64,000 nt of DNA from Fictibacillus fluitans. GTDB lineage: Bacteria; Bacillota; Bacilli; Bacillales; Fictibacillaceae. Where the stretch lies: contig NZ_JAUHTR010000006.1 in NCBI RefSeq assembly GCF_030418125.1, positions 124,001 to 188,000 of the forward strand, given 5' to 3'. Numbering within the stretch: the first letter of the stretch is position 1; the number at the start of each line of letters is the position of its first letter. The position numbers and the translations under genes were made by a program. This document shows positions 25,934-34,251 of this stretch, one piece after another. The notes under the pieces are model-generated. The model was not told the origin of the DNA and did not search any database. It saw only the letters and a list, made by a program, of their open reading frames with translations.

Positions 25934-26275
25934 GATACATCTCCTCCTTGATATGTAGTTCATTTTTTTATTTCATTTTGGGAAAACCCCAAATTGAAAA
26001 CTTAGTCAACAAGAATGTTTAATAAGTAGCACACCACATACATTATCAGATTTACCCTTATCTTTCAACGATAAACCCTTATTCACCGAAGCTTATTATG
26101 TACCAGCTGCCAGGGCGCTATGCCCTTGTTTATTTCAAAGCGGTTAAAAATCGGGAAAACATTCTGAATTTACACTTTTTTTAACATGCCCTCAATCAAA
26201 AGCCGACCATACTCTCAAACCGTTTAGTACGCATTAATTAACCGTAGTTGACACATTCATTTTATAGTTAGACAA
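25934..26275. other. Non-coding interval between the tRNA operon and sodA
   Basis: Besides the sodA promoter and ribosome site I see only a small hairpin at 26112-26126 (AGGGC/GCCCT) with no T run. No convincing small ORF or structured RNA is visible in the remainder. Confidence 0.5.
26040..26068 (-). promoter_or_regulatory. Sigma-A promoter of sodA
   Basis: TTGAAA, 17-bp spacer, TAATGT with TG one base before it (extended -10), minus strand, about 105 nt upstream of the sodA start. Confidence 0.75.
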
Positions 26276-26309
26276 ACAAAAAACCTTTGCCTTGAAAAGG
26301 CAAAGGTTG
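26276..26309 (-). terminator. Terminator of the tRNA operon
   Basis: 12-bp stem AACCTTTGCCTT with its complement (26282-26308), followed on the minus strand by a T run, 15 nt after tRNA-Phe. Confidence 0.9.
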
Positions 26310-26323
26310 CATATGTATAGAAA

Positions 26324-26399
<76 letters not shown>

Positions 26400-26403
26400 A
26401 CTT

Positions 26404-26480
<77 letters not shown>

Positions 26481-26577
26481 ATGATATGAATGTTTTGAGG
26501 AACTCTTCCTCTACAAGCTGTTCCCTGAAGTGTATGCGTCGAGTTTACTCGCAGCTTAATCGTGCTGTAACGCTCGT

Positions 26578-26603
26578 TGCTCCACCCCGCGATGATATGA
26601 ATG
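26578..26603 (-). pseudogene. Duplicated 5' fragment of tRNA-fMet with its upstream flank
   Basis: These 26 bp are identical to 26467-26492. That copy covers the first 14 nt of tRNA-fMet (CGCGGGGTGGAGCA) plus 12 nt of upstream spacer. In the second copy the tRNA sequence stops there and runs into unrelated sequence, so it cannot fold as a tRNA. The copies are 111 bp apart. It looks like the relic of a duplicated or recombined fMet gene. Confidence 0.8.
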
Positions 26604-26639
26604 CTTACGAATGATGTAATTCCACCATGTAAAAATAAA

Positions 26640-26732
26640 TGGAGGAGGTAGAGGGATTCGAACCCCCGCGAGCCGCTAAGCCCCTGTCGGTTTTCAAGAC
26701 CGATCCCTTCAGCCAGACTTGGGTATACCTCC
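26640..26732 (-). tRNA. tRNA-Ser (TGA)
   Basis: 93 nt with long variable arm. Acceptor GGAGGTA/TACCTCC, anticodon TGA in CTTGAAAA, encoded CCA. Confidence 0.95.
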
Positions 26733-26747
26733 GTATGAATGTATGTG

Positions 26748-26824
26748 TGGTGGACCCTGTAGGACTCGAACCTACGACCAATCGGTTATGAGCCGACCGC
26801 TCTGACCAACTGAGCTAAGGGTCC
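26748..26824 (-). tRNA. tRNA with CAT anticodon, probably tRNA-Ile2
   Basis: 77 nt, acceptor GGACCCT/AGGGTCC, anticodon loop CTCATAA. Its body differs from the elongator Met at 26953 and resembles Bacillus tRNA-Ile2, whose C34 is changed to lysidine by TilS to read AUA. The isotype call is by resemblance. Confidence 0.85.
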
Positions 26825-26859
26825 AGGTAATCTTTAGTATAACATATATGTAAGTAAAA

Positions 26860-26936
26860 TGGGGCGACCGATGGGAATTGAACCCACGAATGCCGGAATC
26901 ACAATCCGGTGCGTTAACCACTTCGCCACGATCGCC
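26860..26936 (-). tRNA. tRNA-His (GTG)
   Basis: 77 nt including G-1, anticodon GTG in ATTGTGATT. The 5' end GGCGATCG pairs through to C73, giving the eight-pair acceptor of tRNA-His. CCA encoded. Confidence 0.95.
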
Positions 26937-26952
26937 ATCATCTAAAAAAATA

Positions 26953-27029
26953 TGGTAGCGGCGGAGGGGATCGAACCCCCGACCTCACGGGTATGAACCG
27001 TACGCTCTAGCCAGCTGAGCTACACCGCC
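26953..27029 (-). tRNA. Elongator tRNA-Met (CAT)
   Basis: 77 nt, GGCGGTGTAGCTCAGCTGG start, anticodon CAT in GGTTCATACCC, encoded CCA; typical Bacillus elongator Met. Confidence 0.95.
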
Positions 27030-27036
27030 ATAGTTA

Positions 27037-27111
27037 TGGCTCCACAGGTAGGACTCGAACCTACGACCGATCGGTTAACAGCCGATAGCTCTACCACTGA
27101 GCTACTGTGGA
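27037..27111 (-). tRNA. tRNA-Asn (GTT)
   Basis: 75 nt, TCCACAGTAGCTCAGTGG start, anticodon GTT in CTGTTAA, encoded CCA. First gene of the seven-tRNA operon. Confidence 0.96.
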
Positions 27112-27145
27112 ACAGTTTGTTGAAGTCCTCTAAGGGACAAGAATT

Positions 27146-27175
27146 ACTATATCACTTTTTCATTATGTAAGTCAA
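27146..27175 (-). promoter_or_regulatory. Sigma-A promoter of the tRNA operon
   Basis: TTGACT, 18-bp spacer, TATAGT with extended TG, minus strand, about 35 nt before tRNA-Asn. Strong near-consensus elements fit a stable-RNA promoter. Confidence 0.82.
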
Positions 27176-27261
27176 CCTCTTTTTTCAACAGCTTTGCTTG
27201 GCCGTTGTCGAGAAGACAGATATAAATATAGCATGTTCCTGCTCGCTTAGCAAGCACTTTT

Positions 27262-27744
27262 TTATAAAGCCACGTATAAAAAATATCCAACCATAACCAA
27301 TTGTATAACAATCTTGACTACCGTCCCTCCCAGAAAGCCAAGAACGGAACCTATACCGACACGAAAAGCATCCATTGGGGATTTACGCCCGATAACGAGT
27401 TCAGCAAGGAATGCCCCGATAAAAGGACCGGCAATAATACCGGCTACCGGAATGACAAAGGGCCCGACAAGCAGGCCAATGGTGCTCCCCCATATGGCCG
27501 CCTTCGATCCTCCCCGCCTTTTAACGCCATATAAATTGCTGAAATAATCCACCACAAACAAGCTCGCCAGCAATATAGCCTGTACCACGATAAAGAACAG
27601 GGTAAAAGGCTGAAAGGAGTAAAACAGGCCATACAAAACAAATCCCAGTACTAGAAAAAGTGCACCCGGCAATATGGGGAAGATTAAGCCGGCAAAGGCA
27701 ATCAGGAATGACAAAATAATGAGAGTCCAATATAGATAATCCAA
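27262..27744 (-). CDS. yqgC: DUF456 membrane protein, YqgC-like
   Basis: 160 residues with four to five glycine-rich transmembrane helices (PILPGALFLVLGFVLYG, GLLVGPFVIPVAGIIAGPFI). The duplicated glycine-zipper pattern and GAFLAELVIG are typical of DUF456. Position near sodA matches B. subtilis yqgC. Function unknown. It may be cotranscribed with the Na/Pi gene 24 nt upstream. Confidence 0.85.
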   Translation of the reverse strand: MDYLYWTLIILSFLIAFAGLIFPILPGALFLVLGFVLYGLFYSFQPFTLFFIVVQAILLASLFVVDYFSNLYGVKRRGGSKAAIWGSTIGLLVGPFVIPVAGIIAGPFIGAFLAELVIGRKSPMDAFRVGIGSVLGFLGGTVVKIVIQLVMVGYFLYVAL

Positions 27745-27768
27745 TGTTCCGCCTCCTGTACTTGCTTT

Positions 27769-29400
27769 TTATCGTTCAAGCACTGCTTCAGCAATATTAA
27801 CAGAATGATCACCGATTCGTTCCAGATTACTAATGAAGTCAACATAAACAACACTTTCCTGACCGGTGCTCAAATTATTATTAATATCCTGAATATGCTT
27901 CTTTCTTAACGTTTTTTCCATTTCATCAATATCGTCCTCAATGGACAATACCTCTTCAGCCATGGATTTGTTATTAGTCTCAAGCGCCATGATGGCCTTG
28001 TCCAGGCATGATTGGGTAAGAATCATCATATTCTCAAAATCCCTTGATGTAACTTCGGACAGCTTAATATTATTTCTCGCCATGAAACAGACGAGATCAA
28101 TCATATTTTTCATATGGTCCCCTACCCGTTCTATATCCTTGCACAGGTTAAGGAGCATGGTATGCTCGGTTGATTCATTTTTTGAAAGAGAGTGAATCGA
28201 CAGTTTCACCAGGAACTTAGTAAGCTGGCGGTCAAACCTGTTGATTTCCTCTTCATACTGCATGGCCGTGTCCGCATACCGGTTTTTTCTCGTTTGAAAG
28301 AAAAGCAACGCCTGTTTTAGGCCCTCCCGGGAATAGGCCGCCATTTTCAGCAATTCCTGCCTCGCCTGATGTAAAGCAAATTCAGGGGAACTGTTTATAA
28401 CTTTTTCATCCAGCTTCACCGTTTGGGTATCAACCGTCCATTCGTCATCCCGGATCAAACGGGTAACCGCATAGACCAAAAATGAAATGAACGGAAACAT
28501 GATAAGAACATTTCCTACATTAAAAAAACCGTGTGCAAAGGCAATTTCCATCGCGGGGCTTAGATGCATGGTCTTTGTGAGCCATACAATAATGCTTTTG
28601 TACGGGATGAAGAAAACAACAAAGATAACTGTTCCGATGACATTAAACAGCACATGAACGAGCGCTGCACGTTTTGCATTTTGTGAAGCTCCGACTGCTG
28701 CAATCACTGCCGTAATCGTCGTTCCAATGTTATCGCCAAACAAAACAGCAAGAGCTCCGCCCAGATGAATCAAATCCATCGAAAACATTTGTTGAAGAAT
28801 GCCTACGGTGGCACTCGATGACTGCAGCACCATGGTAGCTAAAGTTCCGGCTGCTATCCCCAAAAACGGCTGGTCATTGAGATGGTCGGTTATATTTTTA
28901 AAGTTAAGGGACGTTTGCAGCGGCTCCATCCCCGCTCCCATCAGCTGCAGTCCAAAGAACAATCCGCCAAGGCCAAAAAGAATTCTTCCAATAAAAACGT
29001 ATTTATAGCTTCGAATAAAGAAAACAAAGAACGCGCCGACTGCAAGCAAAGGCAGCCCGAATCCTGCAGCATCAAAACCGATAATAAAGGCGGTAAAAGT
29101 AGTCCCGATGTTGGCTCCCATGATGATCCCCACTGCCTGTCTCAACGTGAGCATCCGTGCATTAACAAGTCCGACTGTCAAAACAGTAGTTGCCGAGCTG
29201 GACTGAATCAGCATCGTAACAAACAGACCGGCAAGAATTCCTGTAAATGTATTTGTTGTTAAACTATCAAGAATATTTCGAAGCCGGTCACCGGCAGAAT
29301 TCTGCAGCCCTTCGCCTAAATATTTGATTCCAAAAAGAAAAAGGCCGAGTCCGCCCAAAAACTGAAACAGCATATCCTGAACACTCAATGTATTTGACAA
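27769..29400 (-). CDS. Na+/phosphate cotransporter with C-terminal PhoU-like domain
   Basis: 543 residues. Two inverted repeats carry the family QSSSAT motifs (LIQSSSATTVL near 65, VLQSSSATVGI near 185), each with an NIGTT segment. About eight helices are followed by a cytosolic PhoU-like helical domain (about 340-543: DIERVGDHMKNMIDL, NLERIGDHSVNIAEAV). It imports phosphate using the sodium gradient, PhoU-like part probably regulatory. The annotated start is TTG 29400, directly against AAAAGGGG. A TTG four codons later or the ATG at 29373 may be the true start. Confidence 0.9.
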   Translation of the reverse strand: MSNTLSVQDMLFQFLGGLGLFLFGIKYLGEGLQNSAGDRLRNILDSLTTNTFTGILAGLFVTMLIQSSSATTVLTVGLVNARMLTLRQAVGIIMGANIGTTFTAFIIGFDAAGFGLPLLAVGAFFVFFIRSYKYVFIGRILFGLGGLFFGLQLMGAGMEPLQTSLNFKNITDHLNDQPFLGIAAGTLATMVLQSSSATVGILQQMFSMDLIHLGGALAVLFGDNIGTTITAVIAAVGASQNAKRAALVHVLFNVIGTVIFVVFFIPYKSIIVWLTKTMHLSPAMEIAFAHGFFNVGNVLIMFPFISFLVYAVTRLIRDDEWTVDTQTVKLDEKVINSSPEFALHQARQELLKMAAYSREGLKQALLFFQTRKNRYADTAMQYEEEINRFDRQLTKFLVKLSIHSLSKNESTEHTMLLNLCKDIERVGDHMKNMIDLVCFMARNNIKLSEVTSRDFENMMILTQSCLDKAIMALETNNKSMAEEVLSIEDDIDEMEKTLRKKHIQDINNNLSTGQESVVYVDFISNLERIGDHSVNIAEAVLER

Positions 29401-29556
29401 CCCCTTTTAACTAATCATCCTTCTGATATTATCTAGTTTTATAAATGTTATGTAAAGGCGCTTCCGAAAACCTTAACAATTGAATGGCTTGTGCATTGTT
29501 TGTTTTGTCTTTATTCGCTAAAATTAGTAAAGACCATACAGGAGATGAGGAGTTAC

Positions 29557-30324
29557 ATGAGAATTTTCAGTCATTTTTTTAAAAGTCTGTATTCCCCGCA
29601 GACTGTGGCGCGTCTGCGCTTTCAAGGGGTGGGAAAAGCCATCGGATACATATTTTTTCTTATTTTCCTTACTTCCATTCCCTTTGGAATAACATTTTCC
29701 ATGGCCTTTAAATCAGGAATAGAGGAATTTGAGGAGTCTATGGCTTCCGATATACCTCAATTTACATTAAAGGATGGGGAGCTTTCTTCACAGCTTAAAA
29801 AGCCCGTCATTCAAACGGATGGCAATCAAACCTTTATTTTTGATACGACGGGAACCGTAAAAGAAAGCGATCTTAATAAATACAGTGACATCATTGCCAT
29901 GTTAAAGAACAAGGCAATCATTACAACAGGCGGAGAAACCCAGGATCTTCCGTATGCTACACTTGGCGATGTGACCCTGACCAAACAGGATGTGAGTTCC
30001 TGGATCAGCAAACTTTCAGATTTGCTTCCGATCTTGCTCCCGCTGATCTTTTTGTTCATTTACCTTTTTACAGTCGCCATGAAGTTCATTGGAGTATCCA
30101 TACTTGCCGTCATCGGCCTGGTGCTCCAAAACATCAGCCGCCGCAGCCTCAATTACAGACGATTATGGGTAATGTCCGCTTATTCCGTTACACTGCCAAC
30201 GGTATTCTTTGCCGTAATGAAGCTTTTACATACCATGGTGCCCTTTTCATTCTTTATTTATTGGGCAGTAGCCTCTCTCTTCCTTCATCTTGCCATTAGA
30301 GAAACACCAGAAACAAAGGTATAA
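29557..30324 (+). CDS. yqgB: DUF1189 membrane protein, YqgB-like
   Basis: 255 residues from ATG 29557, behind GATGAGGAG; the longer frame from 29491 lacks a ribosome site. Helix at about 27-50, an extracellular domain (about 55-160), then four helices. The layout and the NISRRSLNYRRLWVMSAYSVTLP segment are typical of DUF1189. Function unknown. Ends at a palindromic terminator. Confidence 0.83.
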   Translation: MRIFSHFFKSLYSPQTVARLRFQGVGKAIGYIFFLIFLTSIPFGITFSMAFKSGIEEFEESMASDIPQFTLKDGELSSQLKKPVIQTDGNQTFIFDTTGTVKESDLNKYSDIIAMLKNKAIITTGGETQDLPYATLGDVTLTKQDVSSWISKLSDLLPILLPLIFLFIYLFTVAMKFIGVSILAVIGLVLQNISRRSLNYRRLWVMSAYSVTLPTVFFAVMKLLHTMVPFSFFIYWAVASLFLHLAIRETPETKV

Positions 30325-30325
30325 A

Positions 30326-30352
30326 AAGAGGAGCCGGTACCGGCTCCTTTTC
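30326..30352 (+). terminator. Terminator after yqgB, shared with the convergent DUF1002 gene
   Basis: 20-bp perfect palindrome centred on GGTACC (AGGAGCCGGT/ACCGGCTCCT) with A-rich and T-rich flanks. Confidence 0.85.
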
Positions 30353-30362
30353 GTATGGCCTT

Positions 30363-31238
30363 TTACTTTTGGAAAAGACCTTTTATACCATCTATGATCG
30401 AGATAATAAAATCGATGAACTTTTGAAGAAACGATTGTGTTTCTTCTTTATTAAGAAAGCCGTCAAGATTATCTCTGACGTTCTTCAGCTGGTCTTGAAC
30501 TTTGTCCCAGTTAATGTTCAAATCCTTCATTTTATTAAAGAGGGAAACCAGACTGTTTAATTCGTCATCCGTCAATGTAATTCCCAGCCGTTCGGCTACG
30601 CGTTTAATTAAATCACGGAGTTCGTCCTCGTTTTTTACGGGATGATCAGCGAGCTCCTGTTTGATTTCAGTAATGAGCTGAGTCGCTTCCTTTGTTCCGA
30701 TACGGTCACCAAGCTGAGCGGTTTTAACCACCTCTTCATTGGCCACCTGCTTTTTTTCTTCGGGAATATTTACATCCGCTTTCTGTTCGTATGCTTTTAA
30801 AATGCCGGTAAGGGCTGCTGTCCCTGATACCTCAAAAGGAGCAGTCACATAAATGTCGGCGTCTTTCACACCCGCTGTAACGAGAGCATTTACAATCATG
30901 CTGTCGGTTACCCAGTTGATGTTTTTGGCTTCCACATGAAGCCCTTTCCCCGTTTCTGCCAAAGTAACCTTTGAAGATGAAATCGCCCGGGTGCCCAGCT
31001 GGGCTTTTGAAACATATTTACCGAGATACTGATGTTCCTCCTCATTCGTTACAGTAACAGTGTCCACATTTGAAGGTACACTCATTTCATCCAAAATTTT
31101 AGTTTTTTGATCCGGAGTTAAATCTTCCCCCAATGTTACGATGACATCTCCGGGTGCCGCATCTGCGAATGCTTTGAAAGGAACCATTAAAACACATGCA
31201 AGCAGCACAGGAACTAACCATTTTGCCTTCCGATTCAT
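30363..31238 (-). CDS. DUF1002 secreted protein, YpuA-like
   Basis: 291 residues from ATG 31238, behind GAGGTGGAGA; an ATG at 31316 is in frame but unsupported. Signal peptide at residues 1-25 (MNRKAKWLVPVLLACVLMVP), predicted cleavage AFA-DA. The mature part has DUF1002 features (VIVTLGEDLTPDQKTKIL, ISSSKVTLAETGKGLHVE) and a helical C-terminus ending in an amphipathic segment (FLQKFIDFIISIIDGIKGLF). Exported or membrane-associated; function unknown. Confidence 0.82.
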   Translation of the reverse strand: MNRKAKWLVPVLLACVLMVPFKAFADAAPGDVIVTLGEDLTPDQKTKILDEMSVPSNVDTVTVTNEEEHQYLGKYVSKAQLGTRAISSSKVTLAETGKGLHVEAKNINWVTDSMIVNALVTAGVKDADIYVTAPFEVSGTAALTGILKAYEQKADVNIPEEKKQVANEEVVKTAQLGDRIGTKEATQLITEIKQELADHPVKNEDELRDLIKRVAERLGITLTDDELNSLVSLFNKMKDLNINWDKVQDQLKNVRDNLDGFLNKEETQSFLQKFIDFIISIIDGIKGLFQK

Positions 31239-31434
31239 GTTTATTCTCCACCTCATTGTACGTTTTTCCAATCTGACCCCATGCATCTTTCTCTCTTTCT
31301 CAGATACATTTCCCATTTTACACCACAGAACTTCTCCCCGGCAAACTTATCCCTGAAGCGTCAACGGCAAAAAAAACAGGAATACATTTCCCACTTTGTA
31401 CATAAGCATGTCCTAAATAAAGGGGGACAAGCTT

Positions 31435-31758
31435 ATGAAAAAATTTATATATATTTGCCTGACGCTCGTTGTGGTTTATACCATTGCTTATGATCTCAAG
31501 GTTGGCACCCTCCAGTCATACAACCCAAAAACAGTACCAGTTGCCGCGGTTAGTATCAAAAATAGCACACCATATCAGAAAGTCAAAATTTCATCCGGAG
31601 ATACGGTGTTGTCCGTGATTGAAAAGCTGAATCCAGCCTCACTTTCCAAGCCGATCCCGGAATTAACCAAAGACTTTCAGCGTTTAAATCATGGGATCCG
31701 GCCAGAAAGCATCCAGGTGGGGAAAAGTTATAATTTTCCGGTGTATCAAAAGAACTAA
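31435..31758 (+). CDS. yqfZ: YqfZ-like membrane-anchored LysM protein
   Basis: 107 residues. N-terminal helix (about 4-20), then a LysM-like domain (VKISSGDTVLSVIEKLN followed by LNHGIRPESIQVGKSYNFPV). It probably binds peptidoglycan outside the membrane. Position upstream of ispG matches B. subtilis yqfZ. Ribosome site AAAGGGGG. Confidence 0.82.
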   Translation: MKKFIYICLTLVVVYTIAYDLKVGTLQSYNPKTVPVAAVSIKNSTPYQKVKISSGDTVLSVIEKLNPASLSKPIPELTKDFQRLNHGIRPESIQVGKSYNFPVYQKN

Positions 31759-31771
31759 AGGACTCGTTTTC

Positions 31772-31801
31772 TTGCCAAACTAAAGGCATCCTTGCTAAAA
31801 T
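31772..31801 (+). promoter_or_regulatory. Possible sigma-A promoter of ispG
   Basis: TTGCCA, 18-bp spacer, TAAAAT; the -10 ends 67 nt before the ispG start. Confidence 0.45.
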
Positions 31802-31868
31802 AGACTATTGTACAGATGAAATAAATCTGTTGTTATGAATAAATAGAGATTAAAGGAGCGGTTCACCA

Positions 31869-32969
31869 ATGAGTGAAATTACGCATCGTTCAAAAACCAG
31901 ACCTGTAAAAGTCGGCCCTTTAACCATTGGCGGAAACAATCAGGTTATTGTTCAAAGTATGACAACAACGAAAACTCATGATGTTGAAGCAACTGTTGCT
32001 GAAATCAAGCGCCTTGAAGAGGCAGGCTGCCAAATTGTTCGTGTGGCTTGTCCTGACATGCGTGCAGCAGAAGCTATTGCCGATATAAAGAAGCAAATCT
32101 CCATTCCTCTTGTCGTTGATATCCATTTCGACTACAAACTGGCCCTGAAAGCCATTGAAGGCGGAGCAGATAAAATCAGGATTAATCCGGGAAACATTGG
32201 ACGCCGGGAAAAAGTGGAGGCTGTCGTTAAAGCAGCCAAAGCAAAAGGCATTCCGATTCGAATTGGTGTAAACGCCGGTTCTCTCGAAAAAAAGTATCTT
32301 GAAAAATACGGTTATCCGACTGCGGAAGGCATGGTCGAAAGTGCTCTTGACCATATTAAAATTCTTGAGGATCTGGACTTTCATGACATTATCGTTTCCA
32401 TGAAAGCATCCGATATCAACCTTGCCATTGAAGCTTATGAAAAGGCGGCGCAAGCCTTTGACTACCCTCTTCATCTCGGTATTACAGAATCCGGAACATT
32501 ATTTGCCGGAACGGTAAAAAGTGCCGCCGGACTTGCCGTTATTTTAAACAAAGGCATCGGGAACACACTTCGTGTCTCCCTAAGCGCCGACCCTGTAGAA
32601 GAGGTAAAAGTAGCAAGAGAACTTCTAAAATCATTTGGATTGCTTTCTGACGCTGCTACCCTGATCTCCTGCCCGACATGCGGAAGGATTGAAATTGACT
32701 TGATTTCCATTGCCAACGAAGTGGAAGAATACATTTCCAAAGTCCGCGCGCCAATTAAGGTAGCTGTTCTAGGCTGCGCCGTAAACGGGCCGGGTGAAGC
32801 ACGGGAAGCTGACATTGGAATCGCCGGTGCCAGAGGCGAAGGGCTGCTCTTCCGCCACGGGGAAATCGTACGTAAGATTCCTGAAGATCAGTTGTTGGAT
32901 GAATTAAAAAAAGAAATCGACAAGCTGGCAGAAGAATATCATGCCAAAAAGCAAGCTGAACTTGTATAA
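31869..32969 (+). CDS. ispG: 4-hydroxy-3-methylbut-2-enyl diphosphate synthase (flavodoxin)
   Basis: 366 residues, the compact bacterial form. Reduces MEcPP to HMBPP in the MEP isoprenoid pathway. TIM-barrel N-terminal part ([24 protein letters not shown]), then the 4Fe-4S domain with SCPTCGR and CAVNGPGEA cysteines and the conserved Glu of RIEIDL. Its product is the substrate of IspH, encoded at 41652-42593 in the same window. Own terminator. Confidence 0.96.
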   Translation: MSEITHRSKTRPVKVGPLTIGGNNQVIVQSMTTTKTHDVEATVAEIKRLEEAGCQIVRVACPDMRAAEAIADIKKQISIPLVVDIHFDYKLALKAIEGGADKIRINPGNIGRREKVEAVVKAAKAKGIPIRIGVNAGSLEKKYLEKYGYPTAEGMVESALDHIKILEDLDFHDIIVSMKASDINLAIEAYEKAAQAFDYPLHLGITESGTLFAGTVKSAAGLAVILNKGIGNTLRVSLSADPVEEVKVARELLKSFGLLSDAATLISCPTCGRIEIDLISIANEVEEYISKVRAPIKVAVLGCAVNGPGEAREADIGIAGARGEGLLFRHGEIVRKIPEDQLLDELKKEIDKLAEEYHAKKQAELV

Positions 32970-33002
32970 TGAAAACCCCTGCCGGCTGGCAGGGGTTTTT
33001 TT
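32970..33002 (+). terminator. Terminator after ispG
   Basis: Stem AAAACCCCTGCC / GGCAGGGGTTTT, then T residues. Confidence 0.9.
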
Positions 33003-33022
33003 ATGTGCTCCACAGATTGTAT

Positions 33023-33418
33023 CTAAAAGAAAGGTGCAAACAGTAAACTGATTACGATAGAAGCAATACCAATCCCGATCGCCCAGTAACCGGAAGTGGC
33101 AGCTCCGCGCCTTACAGCGACAAATCCGCCGATAATGCCGGCAGCACCAAAAAGCACGGGAAGAATAAACAACGACAGGACTGAGAGAATAACCGAAAAC
33201 ATGCCAATAACTCTTCCGGTCTGGCCTTCATCTCTGCTGGCTTCCTGTACATTTCGCCTTTCATGAACCTCAGAGACATCCCGGGGACGCTCATATTCCG
33301 GCAGAGCTGTACCACTTGTGATCGGCACAACATCTGCAGCCATTTCTTCTCTGTAATCCGGATCCTGATTAACAAGCTCCTGCTCGTATTCGGATCGATA
33401 TTCCTTATCTTCTGCCAT
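33023..33418 (-). CDS. yqfX: YqfX-like membrane protein
   Basis: 131 residues: acidic, disordered cytosolic N-terminus (about 1-65) followed by two helices with a GRVIGMFSVILSVLSLF start and VRRGAATSGYWAIGIGI turn, as in DUF4190-like proteins. Location beside ispG matches B. subtilis yqfX. A sigma-G-like promoter lies upstream (33452-33480), so forespore expression is possible. Function unknown. Confidence 0.8.
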   Translation of the reverse strand: MAEDKEYRSEYEQELVNQDPDYREEMAADVVPITSGTALPEYERPRDVSEVHERRNVQEASRDEGQTGRVIGMFSVILSVLSLFILPVLFGAAGIIGGFVAVRRGAATSGYWAIGIGIASIVISLLFAPFF

Positions 33419-33451
33419 ACGAATCCCTCTCTTTCTGAATTGGAGCGTTTT

Positions 33452-33480
33452 TAGTATGTCTTGATCCCTGCGAAATATAG
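33452..33480 (-). promoter_or_regulatory. Putative forespore (sigma-G/F type) promoter of yqfX
   Basis: CTATA, 17-bp spacer, CATACTA on the minus strand. The -10 fits CATnnTA and the -35 matches GYATA in four of five positions. No sigma-A pair is evident in this interval. Confidence 0.5.
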
Positions 33481-33513
33481 TTGTTAATAATTATGAAATC
33501 CTAAAAAGTCCAT

Positions 33514-33548
33514 AATAAAAAGGAGCGCCAGGCGCTCCTCTTTATTAA
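33514..33548 (-). terminator. Terminator after the DUF1540 gene
   Basis: Palindrome AGGAGCGCC/GGCGCTCCT (33521-33539) with a T-rich minus-strand exit side. It overlaps the stop codon of the DUF1540 gene. Confidence 0.85.
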
Positions 33549-33757
33549 TGCTTTGGTTTAAACGTGTGGCAGCATGTTTCAGCCGATTGATCAGCGCTGT
33601 CTTTATGCTTGGCATCTCCAATCAGCTCTCCGCTTGCTTCCATTTTGTAGTTCTTATTTGCATGCTTATCAATTTCAACAAGGATGGCATCAGCAACACA
33701 ATTGTTGCCTTCTCCCCAGTAGGTACAATTTGCTACATTGCATTTAACGGTTGGCAA
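33545..33757 (-). CDS. DUF1540 cysteine-rich protein
   Basis: 70 residues, TTG start behind AAGGAGGAG. Five cysteines: Cys6, Cys11, Cys20 near the start (VKCNVANCTYW, NNCVAD) and a CC pair near the end (ETCCHTFKP). DUF1540 proteins are small, probably metal-binding Firmicute proteins of unknown role. It follows zur by 59 nt, so a link to zinc is possible but not shown. Confidence 0.82.
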   Translation of the reverse strand: MPTVKCNVANCTYWGEGNNCVADAILVEIDKHANKNYKMEASGELIGDAKHKDSADQSAETCCHTFKPKH

Positions 33758-33816
33758 ATGACTCTCCTCCTTTTACAGCTAGGATGCACCATTTGGAGAA
33801 TCATAATACCTTCAAT

Positions 33817-34251
33817 TCAACTTACACACACTTGGCAAACGCCGTAAATTTCAAACTTATGTCCAGTTACTTGAAAGTCGGACAAATCCGTTGTTATATT
33901 TTCCATGGGACAGGCATTGATTTCTTTTGTCTTCCCGCATTTCAAGCAGATAAGATGATGATGGTGTTCCTTGGTCGGACATGTAAACCGGAACTTCTTT
34001 TCTCCTTCGAGTTCCGTCTCTTCAAGAATATCCAGTTCTGAAAACGTGGAAAGGTTCCTGTAAATGGTATCAAAACTGAGCCCGGGATAATTCTCCTTTA
34101 AGGAATCCTGAACCTCTTTTGCACTCAGATATCGTTTTTCATCAGAGAACAATTGCAGCAAATCCCTGCGTTTATCTGTGTATTTAAAACCATTCTTTTT
34201 CAATAAATCCATGGCGGTTAAAACGTCCAATCCTGCCACCTCGCTATTCAT
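33817..34251 (-). CDS. zur: Fur-family zinc uptake repressor Zur
   Basis: 144 residues. Winged helix (about 12-85; SAKEVQDSLKENYPGLSFDT, YRNLSTFSELDI) and dimerisation domain with structural zinc cysteines CLKCG and CQVC and a HHHHLIC regulatory metal site. The first 8 nt overlap znuB, which with the Zur box upstream of znuC supports Zur rather than Fur or PerR. In B. subtilis zur (yqfV) occupies the same region. Confidence 0.9.
   Translation of the reverse strand: MNSEVAGLDVLTAMDLLKKNGFKYTDKRRDLLQLFSDEKRYLSAKEVQDSLKENYPGLSFDTIYRNLSTFSELDILEETELEGEKKFRFTCPTKEHHHHLICLKCGKTKEINACPMENITTDLSDFQVTGHKFEIYGVCQVCVS

Noticed and set aside
26748-26824. Second elongator tRNA-Met
   Set aside because: CAT anticodon, but the body differs from the elongator Met at 26953-27029 and resembles Ile2, so I called it Ile2.
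31920-32474. 184-codon minus-strand frame over ispG
   Set aside because: Antisense to ispG, which has all iron-sulfur motifs; no start signal.
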